Positions 1 through 9,310 of a stretch of 64,000 nucleotides of DNA are shown piece after piece (within the stretch, counting starts at the first letter, position 1; each line of letters starts with the position of its first letter). The position numbers were made by a program, and so were the translations under genes. The stretch comes from Marinobacterium_A aestuariivivens (GTDB lineage Bacteria; Pseudomonadota; Gammaproteobacteria; Pseudomonadales; Balneatricaceae), in contig NZ_JBHSWE010000001.1 of the NCBI RefSeq assembly GCF_042661465.1, positions 3,100,001 through 3,164,000 on the forward strand. Reading direction: 5' to 3'. The notes under the pieces were generated by a model, which was not told where the DNA came from, made no database searches, and saw only the letters and a list, made by a program, of their open reading frames with translations.

Positions 1-89
1 GAGCAGCGGTTTCTGAGCCACTGCTCCAGCTGCTCGAGGGAGCAGTTCTTGACGTAGATCTCGATATCGGGATGGCGCGGATCAGTCAT
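1..89 (-). CDS. Hypothetical protein, N-terminal part only
   Basis: The gene enters from the left edge; only about 29 N-terminal residues are visible, beginning MTDPRHPDIEIYVKNCSLEQ. The start ATG overlaps the last codons of the small membrane-protein gene upstream by 8 nt, so the two are probably translationally coupled at the end of the dap-rlmA operon. I do not recognise the family. The visible part is hydrophilic, with no signal peptide. Confidence 0.55.
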   Translation of the reverse strand, partial: MTDPRHPDIEIYVKNCSLEQLEQWLRNRC

Positions 90-360
90 GGGTGCGATCG
101 TCGTTGAGGAATCGGTAGAGCCGAAGCAGGCTCAGGCAGAGGTAGCCGAAGGCTGCCAGTATGCTGCCGGTGCCGACCAGGATCAAGCCGAGCAGCGCCA
201 GCAGTTCCCGCTGCCAGCTATCCTGCAGCAGCCGTTCCGCCAGCAGCACCAGGCCCAGTCCCGGGGCGAAGAGGCCGAAGCCGGCCAGCAGCAGGCTCAG
301 GTTCTGCCGCGGCTTGTCGGCCCGGGCCAGCAGCCAGCGTCTGATCCTGCCCGGTTTCAT
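82..360 (-). CDS. Small two-helix inner-membrane protein, unknown function
   Basis: A 92-residue protein with a basic N-terminus (MKPGRIRRWLLARADKPRQN) and two hydrophobic stretches at about residues 21-41 and 49-80. It is probably an inner-membrane protein with two spans. Its ATG overlaps the rlmA stop codon in an ATGA arrangement and its own end overlaps the next gene, so it belongs to the same transcript. I see no catalytic motif and assign no function. Confidence 0.7.
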   Translation of the reverse strand: MKPGRIRRWLLARADKPRQNLSLLLAGFGLFAPGLGLVLLAERLLQDSWQRELLALLGLILVGTGSILAAFGYLCLSLLRLYRFLNDDRTHD

Positions 361-1192
361 CGGCGCTCACACAGCGCCAGGTTGACGTCCAGGCCGAGTT
401 CGAGCCGGGAGAGGGCTGCCAGTGCGTCGCGCGAGGCCTGGGGCATGCGCCGGCTGTGGGGCGTCATCCCGAGCAGCGCCTGGATACTGTCGGCGCTGTC
501 GAGGCTTAACCGGTACTGCACCCGTTCGTGCCGGCACAGCCGGAAGCGGTCGCCGAGCTGCGACAGCGGGTCGTAACCGGACGGGCGTACCTCGCGGTAG
601 ATCAGCCGGCGCAATTCAATCAGATGGTCCTCGCCGGGCCAGGCGATCAACAGCAGGCCACCCGGTTTCAGTACCCGGGCCAGTTCATCCGGCATCAGGC
701 GGCTGAACAGCAGGCTCACGGCATCGAAGCTGGCGTCGGCGAAGGGCATTTCGGCGCCGGAGGCGACCAGCCAGCGAATCGAGCGGCTGCGCTGGCAGGC
801 CGCGCGGACCGCGGGCTTGGAAATGTCCAGGCCGTTGAGCTCGGCCGCTATGCCACTATCCAGCAGGGCCTGTTCCAGGCGGGCGCTGTAGTAGCCCTCG
901 CCGCAGCCCAGGTCCAGCAGTTGCGCCGGAGCCGTCCGGCCCTCGAGCGCCTCTCCCAGCAGCGCGTTGATCCGGTCCGACAGGGGGCGTAGTGGCCCTG
1001 ATCGAGGAAGTCGCGCCGCGCCTGTACCATGGGGGCGTTGTCGCCCGGGTCCTTCGAGCGCTTGCGCTGTACCAGCAGCAGGTTCCAGTAGCCCTGACGG
1101 GCCTGGTCGAAACTGTGGCCGCCGGCGCAGCGCAATTGCCGCGCCTGCTGCGCCAGCGGTTCGCGGCAGACCGGACAGAGCAGCCCGATCAT
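357..1192 (-). CDS. rlmA: 23S rRNA (guanine-N1)-methyltransferase RlmA, frameshifted
   Basis: SAM-dependent methylase that modifies a guanine in 23S rRNA helix 35 (G745 in E. coli). The N-terminus has the family's four-cysteine zinc finger (LLCPVCREPL, then CAGGHSFD), followed by the linker with QGYWNLLLVQRKRSKDPGDN. The methylase core follows, with a LDLGCGEG-type motif I in one frame and LKPGGLLLIAWP further on. One base appears lost near 983-987 in a C run of the coding strand. Restoring it joins the N-terminal third to the C-terminal part, giving about 278 residues, normal for the family. The start overlaps the dapE stop (ATGA). Confidence 0.85.
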
Positions 1193-2326
1193 CGTGCCAG
1201 CAGTCGGGCAGTGATGTTTTCGTACAGATCCGACAGCGTATCGAGATCCCGGGTGCTGACGCGCTCGTTCAGCTTGTGAATGGTGGCGTTGCAGGGACCC
1301 AGTTCCACCACCTGGGCGCCGGTCGGGGCGATAAAGCGGCCGTCCGAGGTGCCGCCGGAGGTCGACAGTTCGGTCTCGATACCGGTAATGGCGCGGATCG
1401 ACTCCTGACAGGCCTCGACCAGATCGCCGGCCGCGGTCAGGAAGGGCTGGCCGGACAGCACCCAGTCGATATCCCAGTCCAGTTCGTGCTGGTTGAGGAT
1501 ATCGCGCACCCTTGTCTTGAGCTCGTCGGCGGTGACTTCGGTCGAGAAGCGGAAGTTGAAGGCAATATCGACATGGCCGGGGACCACGTTGGTGGCGCCG
1601 GTGCCGCCGTTGATATTGGAAATCTGGAAGCTGGTGGGGGAAGAATTCGTTGCCGCCGTCCCAGACCTCGGCTGCCAGTTCCGCCAGTGCCGGTGCGGCC
1701 AGGTGAATCGGATTCTTCACCAGGTGCGGATAGGCGACATGGCCCTGGATGCCGCGCACCTTGAGGCTGCCGCTAAGAGAGCCGCGACGGCCGTTCTTGA
1801 TGACATCGCCGACCCGGCTGGTGCTCGAGGGTTCGCCGACGATGCACCAGGTAATCTTCTCGCCGCGCGCCTCGAGATGATCGATCACGCGGGTGGTGCC
1901 GTTGATAAAGGGGCCTTCCTCATCGCTGGTGATCAGCAGGGCCAGGGAGCCCCTGTGATCCGGGTGATGTTCGATGAAGCGCTCGAGGGCCGTGATGAAG
2001 GCGGCCAGGCTGCCTTTCATGTCGGCGGCGCCCCGGCCGCAGAGCATGCCCTCGCTGATCTCGGGCTGGAACGGCGGGAACTCCCACTGCTCTTCGGGGC
2101 CCGTCGGGACCACGTCGGTATGGCCGGCGAAGCAGAGCACAGGACCCTCGTCCCCACGCCGTGCCCAGAAGTTCAGGGTGTCCTCGAACGGCAGTCGCTC
2201 GATTCTGAAGCCCAGGGCTTCGAGGCGGGCGATCATCAGTTCCTGGCAGCCGGCATCTTCCGGCGTTACGGAGCGCCGGCTGATCAGTTCGCTGGCCAGC
2301 TGCAGGGTGGGGGAAAGTTGGGTCAT
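1189..2326 (-). CDS. dapE: Succinyl-diaminopimelate desuccinylase DapE, frameshifted
   Basis: Zinc-dependent M20 hydrolase that releases succinate from N-succinyl-LL-2,6-diaminopimelate in the succinylase route to meso-DAP and lysine. Visible motifs are CFAGHTDVVP (metal His and Asp), GRGAADMKG, LLITSDEEGP (catalytic Glu pair), VGEPSS and, near the C-terminus, GGTSDGRFIA and NATIHKLNE. A base is missing near 1636-1640 in a C run, just after GGNEFF. The corrected protein is about 379 residues, as expected. It lies about 100 nt downstream of dapD in the same direction. The shift falls inside a perfectly conserved block, so I read it as a sequence error rather than a pseudogene. Confidence 0.92.
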
Positions 2327-2425
2327 GGTCAGGCTTGAATCCGCAGTCGAATGGGAAGGCGTCAGGTAAAGCGGTATGAACCGGGCCCGCGTGGCGTTCG
2401 CGGATGCCCGGTGGGTAGTCGCCTT

Positions 2426-3457
2426 TTAGTTGTGCTTGTGCAGCTCGGCGTTCAGTTCGATGGCGCTCTTGTTGGTCTTGACCTCGATGCGCCCGTTCTG
2501 GGAGTTGCGGCGGAACAGCAGGTCCGGCTGACCGGCCAGCTCAGCGGCCTTGACCACACGAACCTCGTTGTTCTGGTCGTCCAGCAGGGTCACCTTGGAG
2601 CTACCGGTGACATAGAGGCCCGCTTCGACGGTGCAGCGATCGCCCAGCGGCAGACCGAGACCGGCATTGGCGCCCAGCAGGCAGTTCTCGCCGACCGAGA
2701 TGACGACGTTGTTGCCACCGGACAGGGTGCCCATGGTGGAGCAGCCGCCGCCGAGGTCGGAGCCGTTGCCGACGACGACGCCGGCGGATATGCGGCCTTC
2801 GACCATGCTGACGCCGAGGGTGCCGGCATTGAAGTTGATGAAACCTTCGTGCATCACGGTGGTGCCTTCGCCGACGTGGGCGCCCAGGCGGATGCGGGCG
2901 GCGTCACCGACGCGGATGCCGGCCGGCACCACGTAGTTGGTCATTTTCGGGAACTTGTCGACCGAATGCACGTCCAGCACGCGGCCCTGGGCGCGGGCGG
3001 CCAGCTGGCGTTTGGGCAGCTCATCGAGTGCCACGGCGCCTTCGCTGGTCCAGGCGACGTTCGGCAGCTTGCCGAACATGCCGGTCAGATTGATGCCGTG
3101 GGGCTTGACCAGGCGGTGTGACAGCAGCGACAGCTTCAGGTACACCTCGGCGGTGGTCTGGGGCTCGGCGTCGGTTTCGAGGATGCAGACGACCAGCGGC
3201 TGCCGGGTGCCTTCGAGCACTTCGACGATCTCGGCCTGTGCCTCGGCATCGACCGACAGGAAGGCCGCTTCCAGTGCCTTGAGCTGGGATTCCCCGATCT
3301 CGAAAGTCTGGTTGCCGCCTTCGTAGCCGAGGGCGTCGCCGACCGCCTTGATCAGACTGTCCGGTGCGTTCAGCAGCGGGGTGTTGAAGTACACCTCGAG
3401 CCAGTCGCCGGCCGAAGATTTTGTGCCTACTCCGAGGCCGAAAGCAAAGTTGGTCAT
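2426..3457 (-). CDS. dapD: Tetrahydrodipicolinate N-succinyltransferase DapD
   Basis: Transfers succinyl from succinyl-CoA to 2,3,4,5-tetrahydrodipicolinate, the committing step of the succinylase branch of lysine/DAP synthesis. The protein has 343 residues and matches the long Pseudomonas-type DapD rather than the 274-residue E. coli type. The C-terminal half is a left-handed beta-helix built from hexapeptide repeats (RLGAHVGEGTTVMHEGFINF, then VVGNGSDLGGGCSTMGTL). The start MTNFAFGLGVGT at 3457 is preceded by a GGAG about 7 nt upstream. An upstream in-frame ATG lacks such a site. Confidence 0.95.
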   Translation of the reverse strand: MTNFAFGLGVGTKSSAGDWLEVYFNTPLLNAPDSLIKAVGDALGYEGGNQTFEIGESQLKALEAAFLSVDAEAQAEIVEVLEGTRQPLVVCILETDAEPQTTAEVYLKLSLLSHRLVKPHGINLTGMFGKLPNVAWTSEGAVALDELPKRQLAARAQGRVLDVHSVDKFPKMTNYVVPAGIRVGDAARIRLGAHVGEGTTVMHEGFINFNAGTLGVSMVEGRISAGVVVGNGSDLGGGCSTMGTLSGGNNVVISVGENCLLGANAGLGLPLGDRCTVEAGLYVTGSSKVTLLDDQNNEVRVVKAAELAGQPDLLFRRNSQNGRIEVKTNKSAIELNAELHKHN

Positions 3458-3476
3458 CTTGTCACTCCAGTCGTGT

Positions 3477-3824
3477 TTAGTTTGCGAGCAGTCGCGCATA
3501 GTCGTCGGCCCTGAAGCCGAGGTGGCGCGCGTCGCCGGTATCCAGCAGCGGGCGCTTGATCATCGCCGGCTGTGCCAGCATCAGGTCGATGGCGCCGGCT
3601 TCGTCAATGCTGTTCTTGACCTCGTCGGGTTGGGCGCGCCAGGTGGTGCCGCGCCGGTTCAGCAGGGCCTCCCAGCCCAGCTCCGCCGCCCAGGCCTCCA
3701 GCTGGCTGCGCGCGAGGCCATCGACGCGATAGTCGTGGAAGCGGTATTCGATACCGGCTTCGTCCAGCCATTTGCGCGCCTTCTTGATGGTGTCGCAGTT
3801 CTTGATTCCGTAAAGGCAGATCAT
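3477..3824 (-). CDS. yffB: ArsC/Spx-family protein, YffB-like
   Basis: A 115-residue thioredoxin-fold protein of the arsenate reductase/Spx family. It keeps one active-site cysteine in LYGIKNCDTIKKARKWL near residue 10 and the family's central KRPLLD motif. Unlike true ArsC it has no clear set of partner cysteines, and the YffB branch has no firmly established substrate. It sits between dapC and dapD, ending 19 nt before the dapD start, an arrangement I recall from other gammaproteobacteria. Co-transcription with the dap genes is likely. Confidence 0.85.
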   Translation of the reverse strand: MICLYGIKNCDTIKKARKWLDEAGIEYRFHDYRVDGLARSQLEAWAAELGWEALLNRRGTTWRAQPDEVKNSIDEAGAIDLMLAQPAMIKRPLLDTGDARHLGFRADDYARLLAN

Positions 3825-3858
3825 AGGTCAAACCTTGTCACTGTGTTCTTGGTGCATT

Positions 3859-3896
3859 TGTGGGAGCCCGCTCTGTGGGCGAAATCCCACCTACAG
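3859..3896. repeat. Intergenic palindromic element
   Basis: An inverted repeat of the REP-like kind, with arms TGTGGGAGCCCG and CGAAATCCCACCTACA around a GC-rich centre. It lies in the 66-nt gap between dapC and the yffB-like gene and its right arm runs into the dapC stop codon. A related element is at 23771-23796. Confidence 0.55.
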
Positions 3897-5087
3897 GGAC
3901 TCCACGTAGGCCCGGATACGCTCGGCCGCCTCGACACACTCCTCGAGTGTGGCGACCAGGGCCATACGCACGAAACCGGCGCCCGGCAGGCGGCCATCGA
4001 CCTCGCGGGACAGGTAGCGGCCGGGCAGTACCGTGACGTTCTGCTGCTCGAACAGTCCCTGGGCGAACTTGTCGTCGTCGATCGGCGTCGGCGCCCAGAG
4101 ATAGAAACTGGCGTCGGGCTGGCATACGTCCATTACCGGCGACAGGATCTCGACGACACGGGCGAACTTTTCGCGATACTTGTCGCGGTTTTCCAGCACA
4201 TGAGTCTCGTCGTTCCAGGCCGCTATCGACGCCAGCTGGTGCTGCACCGGCATCGAGCTGCCGTGATAGGTGCGATAGCTCAGGAAGGGGACCAGCAGCG
4301 CGGCGTCGCCGGCGATGAAGCCCGAACGCAGCCCCGGCAGGTTGGAGCGCTTGGACAGGCTGTGGAACACCACGCAGTTGCGGTAGTCGTCACGGCCAAG
4401 CTCGGCGCAGACCTGCAGCAGACCGACCGGCGGCAGGGCCTCGTCGAAATAGATCTCCGAGTAGCATTCGTCCGAGGCGATGATGAAGTCGTATTCGTCG
4501 GACAGCGCGATCAGCTTCTTCAGCACGTCGCGGCCGATCACCGCGCCGGTGGGGTTGCCGGGCGAGCAGAGGAACAGCAACTGGCAGCGGCGCCAGACAT
4601 CGGCCGGTACCGCATCGAAATCGGGAATGAAGCCGCGTTCGGCATCACAGTTGAGGAACCAGGGCTCGGCACCGGACAGGTAGGCGGCGCCTTCGTAGAT
4701 CTGATAGAAGGGGTTCGGCGAGATCACCAGGGCATCGTCGCGACGATCGACGGCGGCCTGGGTGAAGGCAAAGATGGCTTCACGGGTACCGTTGACCGGC
4801 AGTACGGCACGGCTGGCATCGAGGCTGCCCGGCTTGAGCGAGAAACGACGGGTGCACCAGTCGGCGATGGCCTGGCGCAGCTCCGGCATGCCGGCGGTGG
4901 TCGGGTAGTTGGCCAGGCAGTTCAGGTTGTCGGCCAGCACCTGGGCGACGAAGGCCGGCGACGGATGCTTGGGTTCGCCGATCGACAGGGCGATATGGGC
5001 CTTGTCGGCCGGCGGCGTCACCTGGGCCTTGAGGTCGGCCAGTTTTTCGAACGGGTAGGGCTGAAGCTTCTCGAGGTCCCGGTTCAT
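3891..5087 (-). CDS. dapC: Succinyldiaminopimelate transaminase DapC
   Basis: PLP-dependent fold-type I aminotransferase that converts N-succinyl-2-amino-6-ketopimelate to N-succinyl-LL-DAP. The 398-residue protein shows the aminotransferase landmarks SIGEPKHPSP, NYPTTAGMPELR, SPGNPTGAV, ASDECYSEIYFDE and the PLP-lysine motif SLSKRSNLPGLRSGF. Together with DapD and DapE downstream this supports DapC rather than a general aspartate aminotransferase. The start at 5087 gives the usual N-terminus MNRDLEKLQPYPFEKL. Confidence 0.92.
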   Translation of the reverse strand: MNRDLEKLQPYPFEKLADLKAQVTPPADKAHIALSIGEPKHPSPAFVAQVLADNLNCLANYPTTAGMPELRQAIADWCTRRFSLKPGSLDASRAVLPVNGTREAIFAFTQAAVDRRDDALVISPNPFYQIYEGAAYLSGAEPWFLNCDAERGFIPDFDAVPADVWRRCQLLFLCSPGNPTGAVIGRDVLKKLIALSDEYDFIIASDECYSEIYFDEALPPVGLLQVCAELGRDDYRNCVVFHSLSKRSNLPGLRSGFIAGDAALLVPFLSYRTYHGSSMPVQHQLASIAAWNDETHVLENRDKYREKFARVVEILSPVMDVCQPDASFYLWAPTPIDDDKFAQGLFEQQNVTVLPGRYLSREVDGRLPGAGFVRMALVATLEECVEAAERIRAYVESL

Positions 5088-5191
5088 CGTAAAAAGTGTC
5101 CCAAGGTTAATGGCCTGCGCGGCGAATCGAAAAAGGTAACGGATTATAGCGAATCCGCCCCTTGCGATTAACCCCCGAGCAGAAGACAGGA

Positions 5192-5266
5192 TGTAGGATG
5201 GGCGCAGCGATGCAATGGCACGGTATTAAACGATCACGGCACAATATGGGCATCGCCTAACCCATC
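5192..5266. repeat. Intergenic repeat, TGTAGGATGGG...TAACCCATCA type
   Basis: Begins TGTAGGATGGGCGCAGCGATGC and ends CGCCTAACCCATCA, so its ends are imperfect inverted copies. Two further copies of the family occur at 19879-19955 and 19991-20061. It occupies part of the gene-free stretch 5088-5415 between dapC and fumC, in which I see no coding sequence. Confidence 0.6.
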
Positions 5267-5337
5267 ATATCGATCGTCGTACAGATCGATTGGTATCGGA
5301 TGGCGTCCTCCGTGAACTCGACGGGATCGAGCAGTCT

Positions 5338-5420
5338 GTAGCCTGGAATGAGCCTGTGAATTCCGGGTTTGCGTAACAGCTCGCTGGAATTCACCCCTTC
5401 GGGGTTCATTCCAGCCTACA
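5338..5420. repeat. Palindromic repeat overlapping the fumC stop codon
   Basis: The ends are inverted copies: TGTAGCCTGGAATGA at 5338-5352 and TCATTCCAGCCTACA at 5406-5420. An inner pair (GAATTCC and GGAATTC) and a CCCCTTCGGGG hairpin also fit. The right arm reaches into fumC: the fumC stop codon TAG (5416-5418, minus strand) is part of the repeat. Confidence 0.65.
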
Positions 5421-6813
5421 GGTTCACCACCATTACCCTTGAATCCCCCTCCGTGAGCTTGGCGGGATCGAGCAGGCGCCTGAGCTCTTCCCGCGACAGG
5501 TCGGTCTCTTCGGCGGCGACGTCGATGACCGGGCGGCCCTCTGCGTAGGCTTTCTTGGCGATGGCGGCGGCTTTCTGGTAGCCGATGATCGGGTTCAGCG
5601 CTGTCACCAGTATCGGGTTGCGGGCCAGGGCGGCCTGCAGGCTCTCCTCGTTGACCTTGAAGCTGCGGATGGCCTTGTCGGCCAGCTGCCGGGCGGCGCT
5701 GGCCAGCAGCTGTTCGCTCTGCAACAGGTTGTGGGCGATCACCGGCAGCATCACGTTGAGTTCGAAGTTGCCGTGCTGGCCGCCGACGCTGATGGCGGCA
5801 TCGTTGCCGATCACCTGGGCGCCGACCATCACCACGGCCTCCGGGATCACCGGGTTGACCTTGCCCGGCATGATCGAGGAGCCGGGCTGCAGGGCCTGCA
5901 GCTCGATCTCGCCGAGTCCCGCCAGCGGGCCCGAGTTCATCCAGCGCAGGTCGTTGGCGATTTTCATCAGTGCGCAGGCGCAGGCCTTAAGCTGACCCGA
6001 GAGTTCGACCGCGGTGTCCTGGCTCGACAGGGCGCAGAACAGGTTGGCCGCCGGCAGCAGCGTCAGTCCGGTGAATTCGCTCAGGCGCCGTGCCATCCGG
6101 GCCGAGAATTCCGGGTGGGCATTGATTCCGGTGCCCACGGCGGTACCGCCCTGGGCCAGGCGATGCAGACGGTCGCGGCTGTCCTCGAGTCGGCGCATCG
6201 CCAGCTGAATCTGTCCGGACCAGCCCGACAGTGCCTGCGACAGCTGCACCGGCATGGCGTCCATCAGATGGGTACGGCCGGTCTTGACCAGCCCCTCGAG
6301 CTCCTCGGCCCGGCTGTCGATGGTCACCTGCAGGTGGTGCAGCGCCGGCAGCAACGCCTCGTCGAGCACCAGGGCGGCGCTGAGATGAATGGCGGTCGGA
6401 ATGACATCGTTGGAGCTCTGGCCCATATTGACATGATCGTTCGGGTTGACGGCCTCGCCGCACAGCTGCGAGGCCAGGGTGGCAATCACCTCGTTGGCAT
6501 TCATGTTGGAGCTGGTGCCGGAGCCGGTCTGGAAAACGTCGACCGGAAACTGGTCGAGGTACTCGCCGGCGGCGATGGTGCGTGCAGCCTGGCTGATGGC
6601 GCCGGCGATCTCCGGTTTCAGCAGGCCGAGATCGGCGTTGCACTCCGCGGCCGCGGCCTTGATCAGCGCCAGGGCCCGTATGAAGGCGGGCGGCAGTCTC
6701 AGACCGCTGATCGGGAAGTTCTCCACCGCGCGCTGTGTCTGGGCGCCGTAAAGGGCGTCGGCCGGTACCTGGAGCTCGCCCATGCTGTCCTGTTCGATAC
6801 GATATTGACTCAT
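5416..6813 (-). CDS. fumC: Fumarate hydratase class II
   Basis: Oxygen-stable, iron-free fumarase interconverting fumarate and malate in the TCA cycle. The corrected protein has 465 residues, close to the family norm. It carries TGSGTSSNMNANEV, the substrate-binding TGRTHLMDAMPVQL block and the lyase signature GSSIMPGKVNP. The start at 6813 (MSQYRIEQDSMGELQVP) has GGAGG 8 nt upstream; a longer frame reaching 6909 lacks support. The stop codon lies within a palindromic repeat. No fumA or mae neighbour is present, so this is a stand-alone gene. Confidence 0.95.
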   Translation of the reverse strand: MSQYRIEQDSMGELQVPADALYGAQTQRAVENFPISGLRLPPAFIRALALIKAAAAECNADLGLLKPEIAGAISQAARTIAAGEYLDQFPVDVFQTGSGTSSNMNANEVIATLASQLCGEAVNPNDHVNMGQSSNDVIPTAIHLSAALVLDEALLPALHHLQVTIDSRAEELEGLVKTGRTHLMDAMPVQLSQALSGWSGQIQLAMRRLEDSRDRLHRLAQGGTAVGTGINAHPEFSARMARRLSEFTGLTLLPAANLFCALSSQDTAVELSGQLKACACALMKIANDLRWMNSGPLAGLGEIELQALQPGSSIMPGKVNPVIPEAVVMVGAQVIGNDAAISVGGQHGNFELNVMLPVIAHNLLQSEQLLASAARQLADKAIRSFKVNEESLQAALARNPILVTALNPIIGYQKAAAIAKKAYAEGRPVIDVAAEETDLSREELRRLLDPAKLTEGDSRVMVVNL

Positions 6814-6975
6814 CTGCCGCCTCCTCCCGTCGCTGCCGCGTGGGCCACTGTTTCCGTGCAGGTCCCGGGCCGGATGGCCGCGGAACCCTCTAAATATAGC
6901 CGGCCGCAAAGCGGTCAGGGGTTGTGCGGCGCCGCAACTTCGGCTAAATGTTTGATAAAAAGAGGGAGGATAGGG

Positions 6976-7335
6976 ATGCAGGCAGACATGCGTTTACATC
7001 CGCGGGTGGGCGTGGACCTGCCGGCGGAACTCGAGCCGTATGGCGGAGACAGCCTCGACGTGCGACTGATCAACCTCAGCGTGGGCGGTGTGCTGATCGA
7101 GGGAGGCGAGCAGCTGGACAGTCTGCTCGATGCCAGTCGTCGCCTGAAGTCGGGCACACCGGTCGAAGTCAATCTTCACTTCGGGCTGGAAGCCGGGCCG
7201 GTTCACTGTCACTGTCGTCTTGTCCACATGCAGCGTCTGGCACAGAATCGCTACCAGCTGGGCATGAAGATTCTCAGTGTCGCCGACGACAGCCTGGAGC
7301 TGCTGAGCCGCTACGTCGAGTCGCGCTTGCACTGA
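6976..7335 (+). CDS. PilZ-domain protein
   Basis: A 119-residue single-domain protein. The c-di-GMP-binding signature is visible: an arginine-rich stretch MRLHPRVGVDLPAEL near the N-terminus and NLSVGGVLIEG about 20 residues later, matching the RxxxR and D/NxSxxG elements of PilZ. It would bind c-di-GMP and act as a soluble effector; the target is unknown. The ATG at 6976 has a strong AGGGAGGATAGG ribosome-binding region. A GGDEF-EAL protein is encoded at 28209-30642 but not adjacent. Confidence 0.8.
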   Translation: MQADMRLHPRVGVDLPAELEPYGGDSLDVRLINLSVGGVLIEGGEQLDSLLDASRRLKSGTPVEVNLHFGLEAGPVHCHCRLVHMQRLAQNRYQLGMKILSVADDSLELLSRYVESRLH

Positions 7336-7359
7336 TCAGACGAAGCGGGGGAAAATTTC

Positions 7360-8210
7360 ATGCGTACCGGCACTGTTACTGCCCTCAACGCCCGGGGGTT
7401 TCACCGACTCCGGTATCACGAGTGGGGCAGTGCGGACAACGAGCGCGTACTGGTGTGCGTGCATGGCCTGGCCCGCAACAGTCGCGACTTTGACGAACTG
7501 GCCCGGAGTCTGTCGCGCGAGTTTCGCGTAGTCTGTCCCGATGTCGCCGGCCGCGGCGGCAGCGACTGGCTGCCGGCGCCGGACGCCTATCAGCTCGGCC
7601 AGTATCTGAACGACATGACGGTGCTGCTTGCGCGCCTCGATGTCGAGCAGGTGGACTGGATCGGCACCTCGATGGGAGGGCTGATCGGTCTCTGTCTGGC
7701 CGCCCTGCCCAACAGTCCCATCAGGACCCTGATACTGAACGATATAGGCCCCTTCGTTTCCCGCGAAGCCCTGCAGCGCATCGCCGGTTATCTGGGCGAG
7801 CGGCATTTCGACAGCCTCGAGGCCGCCGAGGCCGGCTGCGCCAGACCTATCCGGCCCTGCGCAATATCGATGACGATCAGTGGCGACGTCTGGCGCAGGC
7901 GGGCTGCCGCGAACTGCCGGACGGCCGCCTGGCGCTGCACTACGATCCGGCGATTGCCGAAAGTCTGCGCGCAAATACCGACAGCGACCTCGATCTCTGG
8001 AGCCAGTGGCAGCAGGTCCGCTGCCCGCGCCTGCTGATCTGGGGCGAGGCCTCGGACGTGCTCAGGCCCGAGACGGTCGAGCGCATGCAGCGCGAGACAC
8101 CTGCCCTGGAGGTGCTGAACCTGCCCGGCATCGAGCATGCGCCGTCGCTGATGGAGCCGGCGCAGATCGAGGCCATCACCCGCTGGCTGCGCGGTCACCG
8201 TCACCTCTGA
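7360..8210 (+). CDS. Alpha/beta-fold hydrolase, frameshifted
   Basis: Alpha/beta hydrolase of about 283 residues after correction. VLVCVHGLARNSRDFDELA supplies the oxyanion HG motif, WIGTSMGGLIGL the nucleophile elbow (G-T-S-M-G), and the C-terminal GIEHAPSL the catalytic histidine. An indel near 7836 separates these parts; after it the reading continues with LRQTYPALRNIDDDQWRRLA. The substrate cannot be told. Start 7360 follows the PilZ gene by 24 nt, and the kinase gene follows 27 nt later, so an operon is likely. Confidence 0.8.
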
Positions 8211-8237
8211 TCACTTCATGGCGCCAAGGAATCCCCT

Positions 8238-9244
8238 ATGAGTTTGCTGACCCGCTGGCCGCAAGATCAGCTCTGCCTGAGCGCCTCTGAGCGGCGTCGG
8301 GCGGTCGATGCCGTCGAGCGCGCCTTTGCCTCGACCCTCGAGTCGTTGCGGGTCGATATCGGCCTGGTTGAAATGTTCGAGGCGATCCACGTTCCTCTGG
8401 CGGCCTGGCTCGTCTGTCACCGGCGGCGGCGGGGAGGGCCGCTGGTGGTGGGGGTCAACGGTGCCCAGGGCGCCGGCAAGGCGACGCTGTTCAACCTGCT
8501 CGAGGTGACGCTGAGCGAAGGTTTCGGCCTGAGGGTGGCGGGCCTTTCGATCGATGACCTCTACAAAACCCGGGCAGAACGCGAGCGTCTCGCGGCCGAG
8601 GTGCATCCGCTGCTGCGTACCCGCGGCGTGCCCGGCACCCACGATATCGGGCTCGGCATCGAACTGCTGCATGCACTGAAGCGGGATACCGGGCAGCCGC
8701 TCCGGATACCGGTCTTCGACAAGTCGATCGACGACCGCTGTCCGGCCTCGGTCTGGCAGGAGTGGACGGGCCCGGCCGATGTGGTGGTGCTGGAGGGCTG
8801 GTGCGTCGGCGCCCGCTCACAGGAGGAGGACGACCTGAAGGCGCCGGTCAACGAACTGGAGCGGCGGGAGGATCCGGACGGTGCCTGGCGGCGCTACGTC
8901 AACGACCAGCTCCAGGGGCCTACCGCGAGCTGTTTTCACTGATCGATGTTCAGATCATGCTCAGGGTGCCGAGTATGGACGTGGTCTACGAGTGGCGTTC
9001 ACTGCAGGAGCAGAAGCTCGCCGAGCGGATGCAGCACCTGTTCGATACCGGCGAGGCGACCGATCATCTGCGCATCATGGGCCAGACTGAAATCCGCCAC
9101 TTTATCCAGCACTACGAGCGCCTCACCCGTTTCATGCTCGAGGAGATGCCGTCGCGGGCCGATGTCACGCTTTACCTCAACGACAACCACAAGATCGCCG
9201 ATATCCGCGTCAACAGGCCGCTGCCCGGGTGCAGTGACGCGTGA
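8238..9244 (+). CDS. D-glycerate 3-kinase-like P-loop kinase, frameshifted
   Basis: P-loop kinase resembling the plant/yeast D-glycerate 3-kinase family. It shows VVGVNGAQGAGKATLFNLL (residues about 71-87), SIDDLYKTRAERERLA and VVVLEGWCVGARSQ. A G is missing near 8915-8918; afterwards the protein resumes with YRELFSLIDVQIMLRVPS and ends about residue 335, the usual family length. An oddity is that the P-loop reads GKAT, with alanine where the magnesium-binding Ser/Thr normally follows the lysine. Whether the enzyme is active, or the base is miscalled, is open. Confidence 0.75.
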
Positions 9245-9266
9245 CGCGTGACAAGTGACGATAGCT

Positions 9267-9304
9267 CCCGTAACCCGTAACCCGTAACCCGTAACCCGTA
9301 ACGC
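9267..9304. repeat. Short tandem repeat, octamer CCCGTAAC
   Basis: Four and a half head-to-tail copies of CCCGTAAC, ending GTAACGC, fill the gap between two convergent genes. They are preceded by a GTGACGCGTGACAAGTGACG stretch of similar style. Comparable arrays lie at 15189-15243, 20781-20813 and 30618-30667. Confidence 0.8.
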
Positions 9305-9310
9305 TTCACC

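Noticed and set aside
3348..5171. A 607-codon open frame on the plus strand opposite dapC and the yffB-like gene
   Set aside because: It lies antisense to two well-supported genes, has low-complexity Gln/Arg/Gly-rich composition and no family. Long antisense frames are expected in GC-rich DNA.
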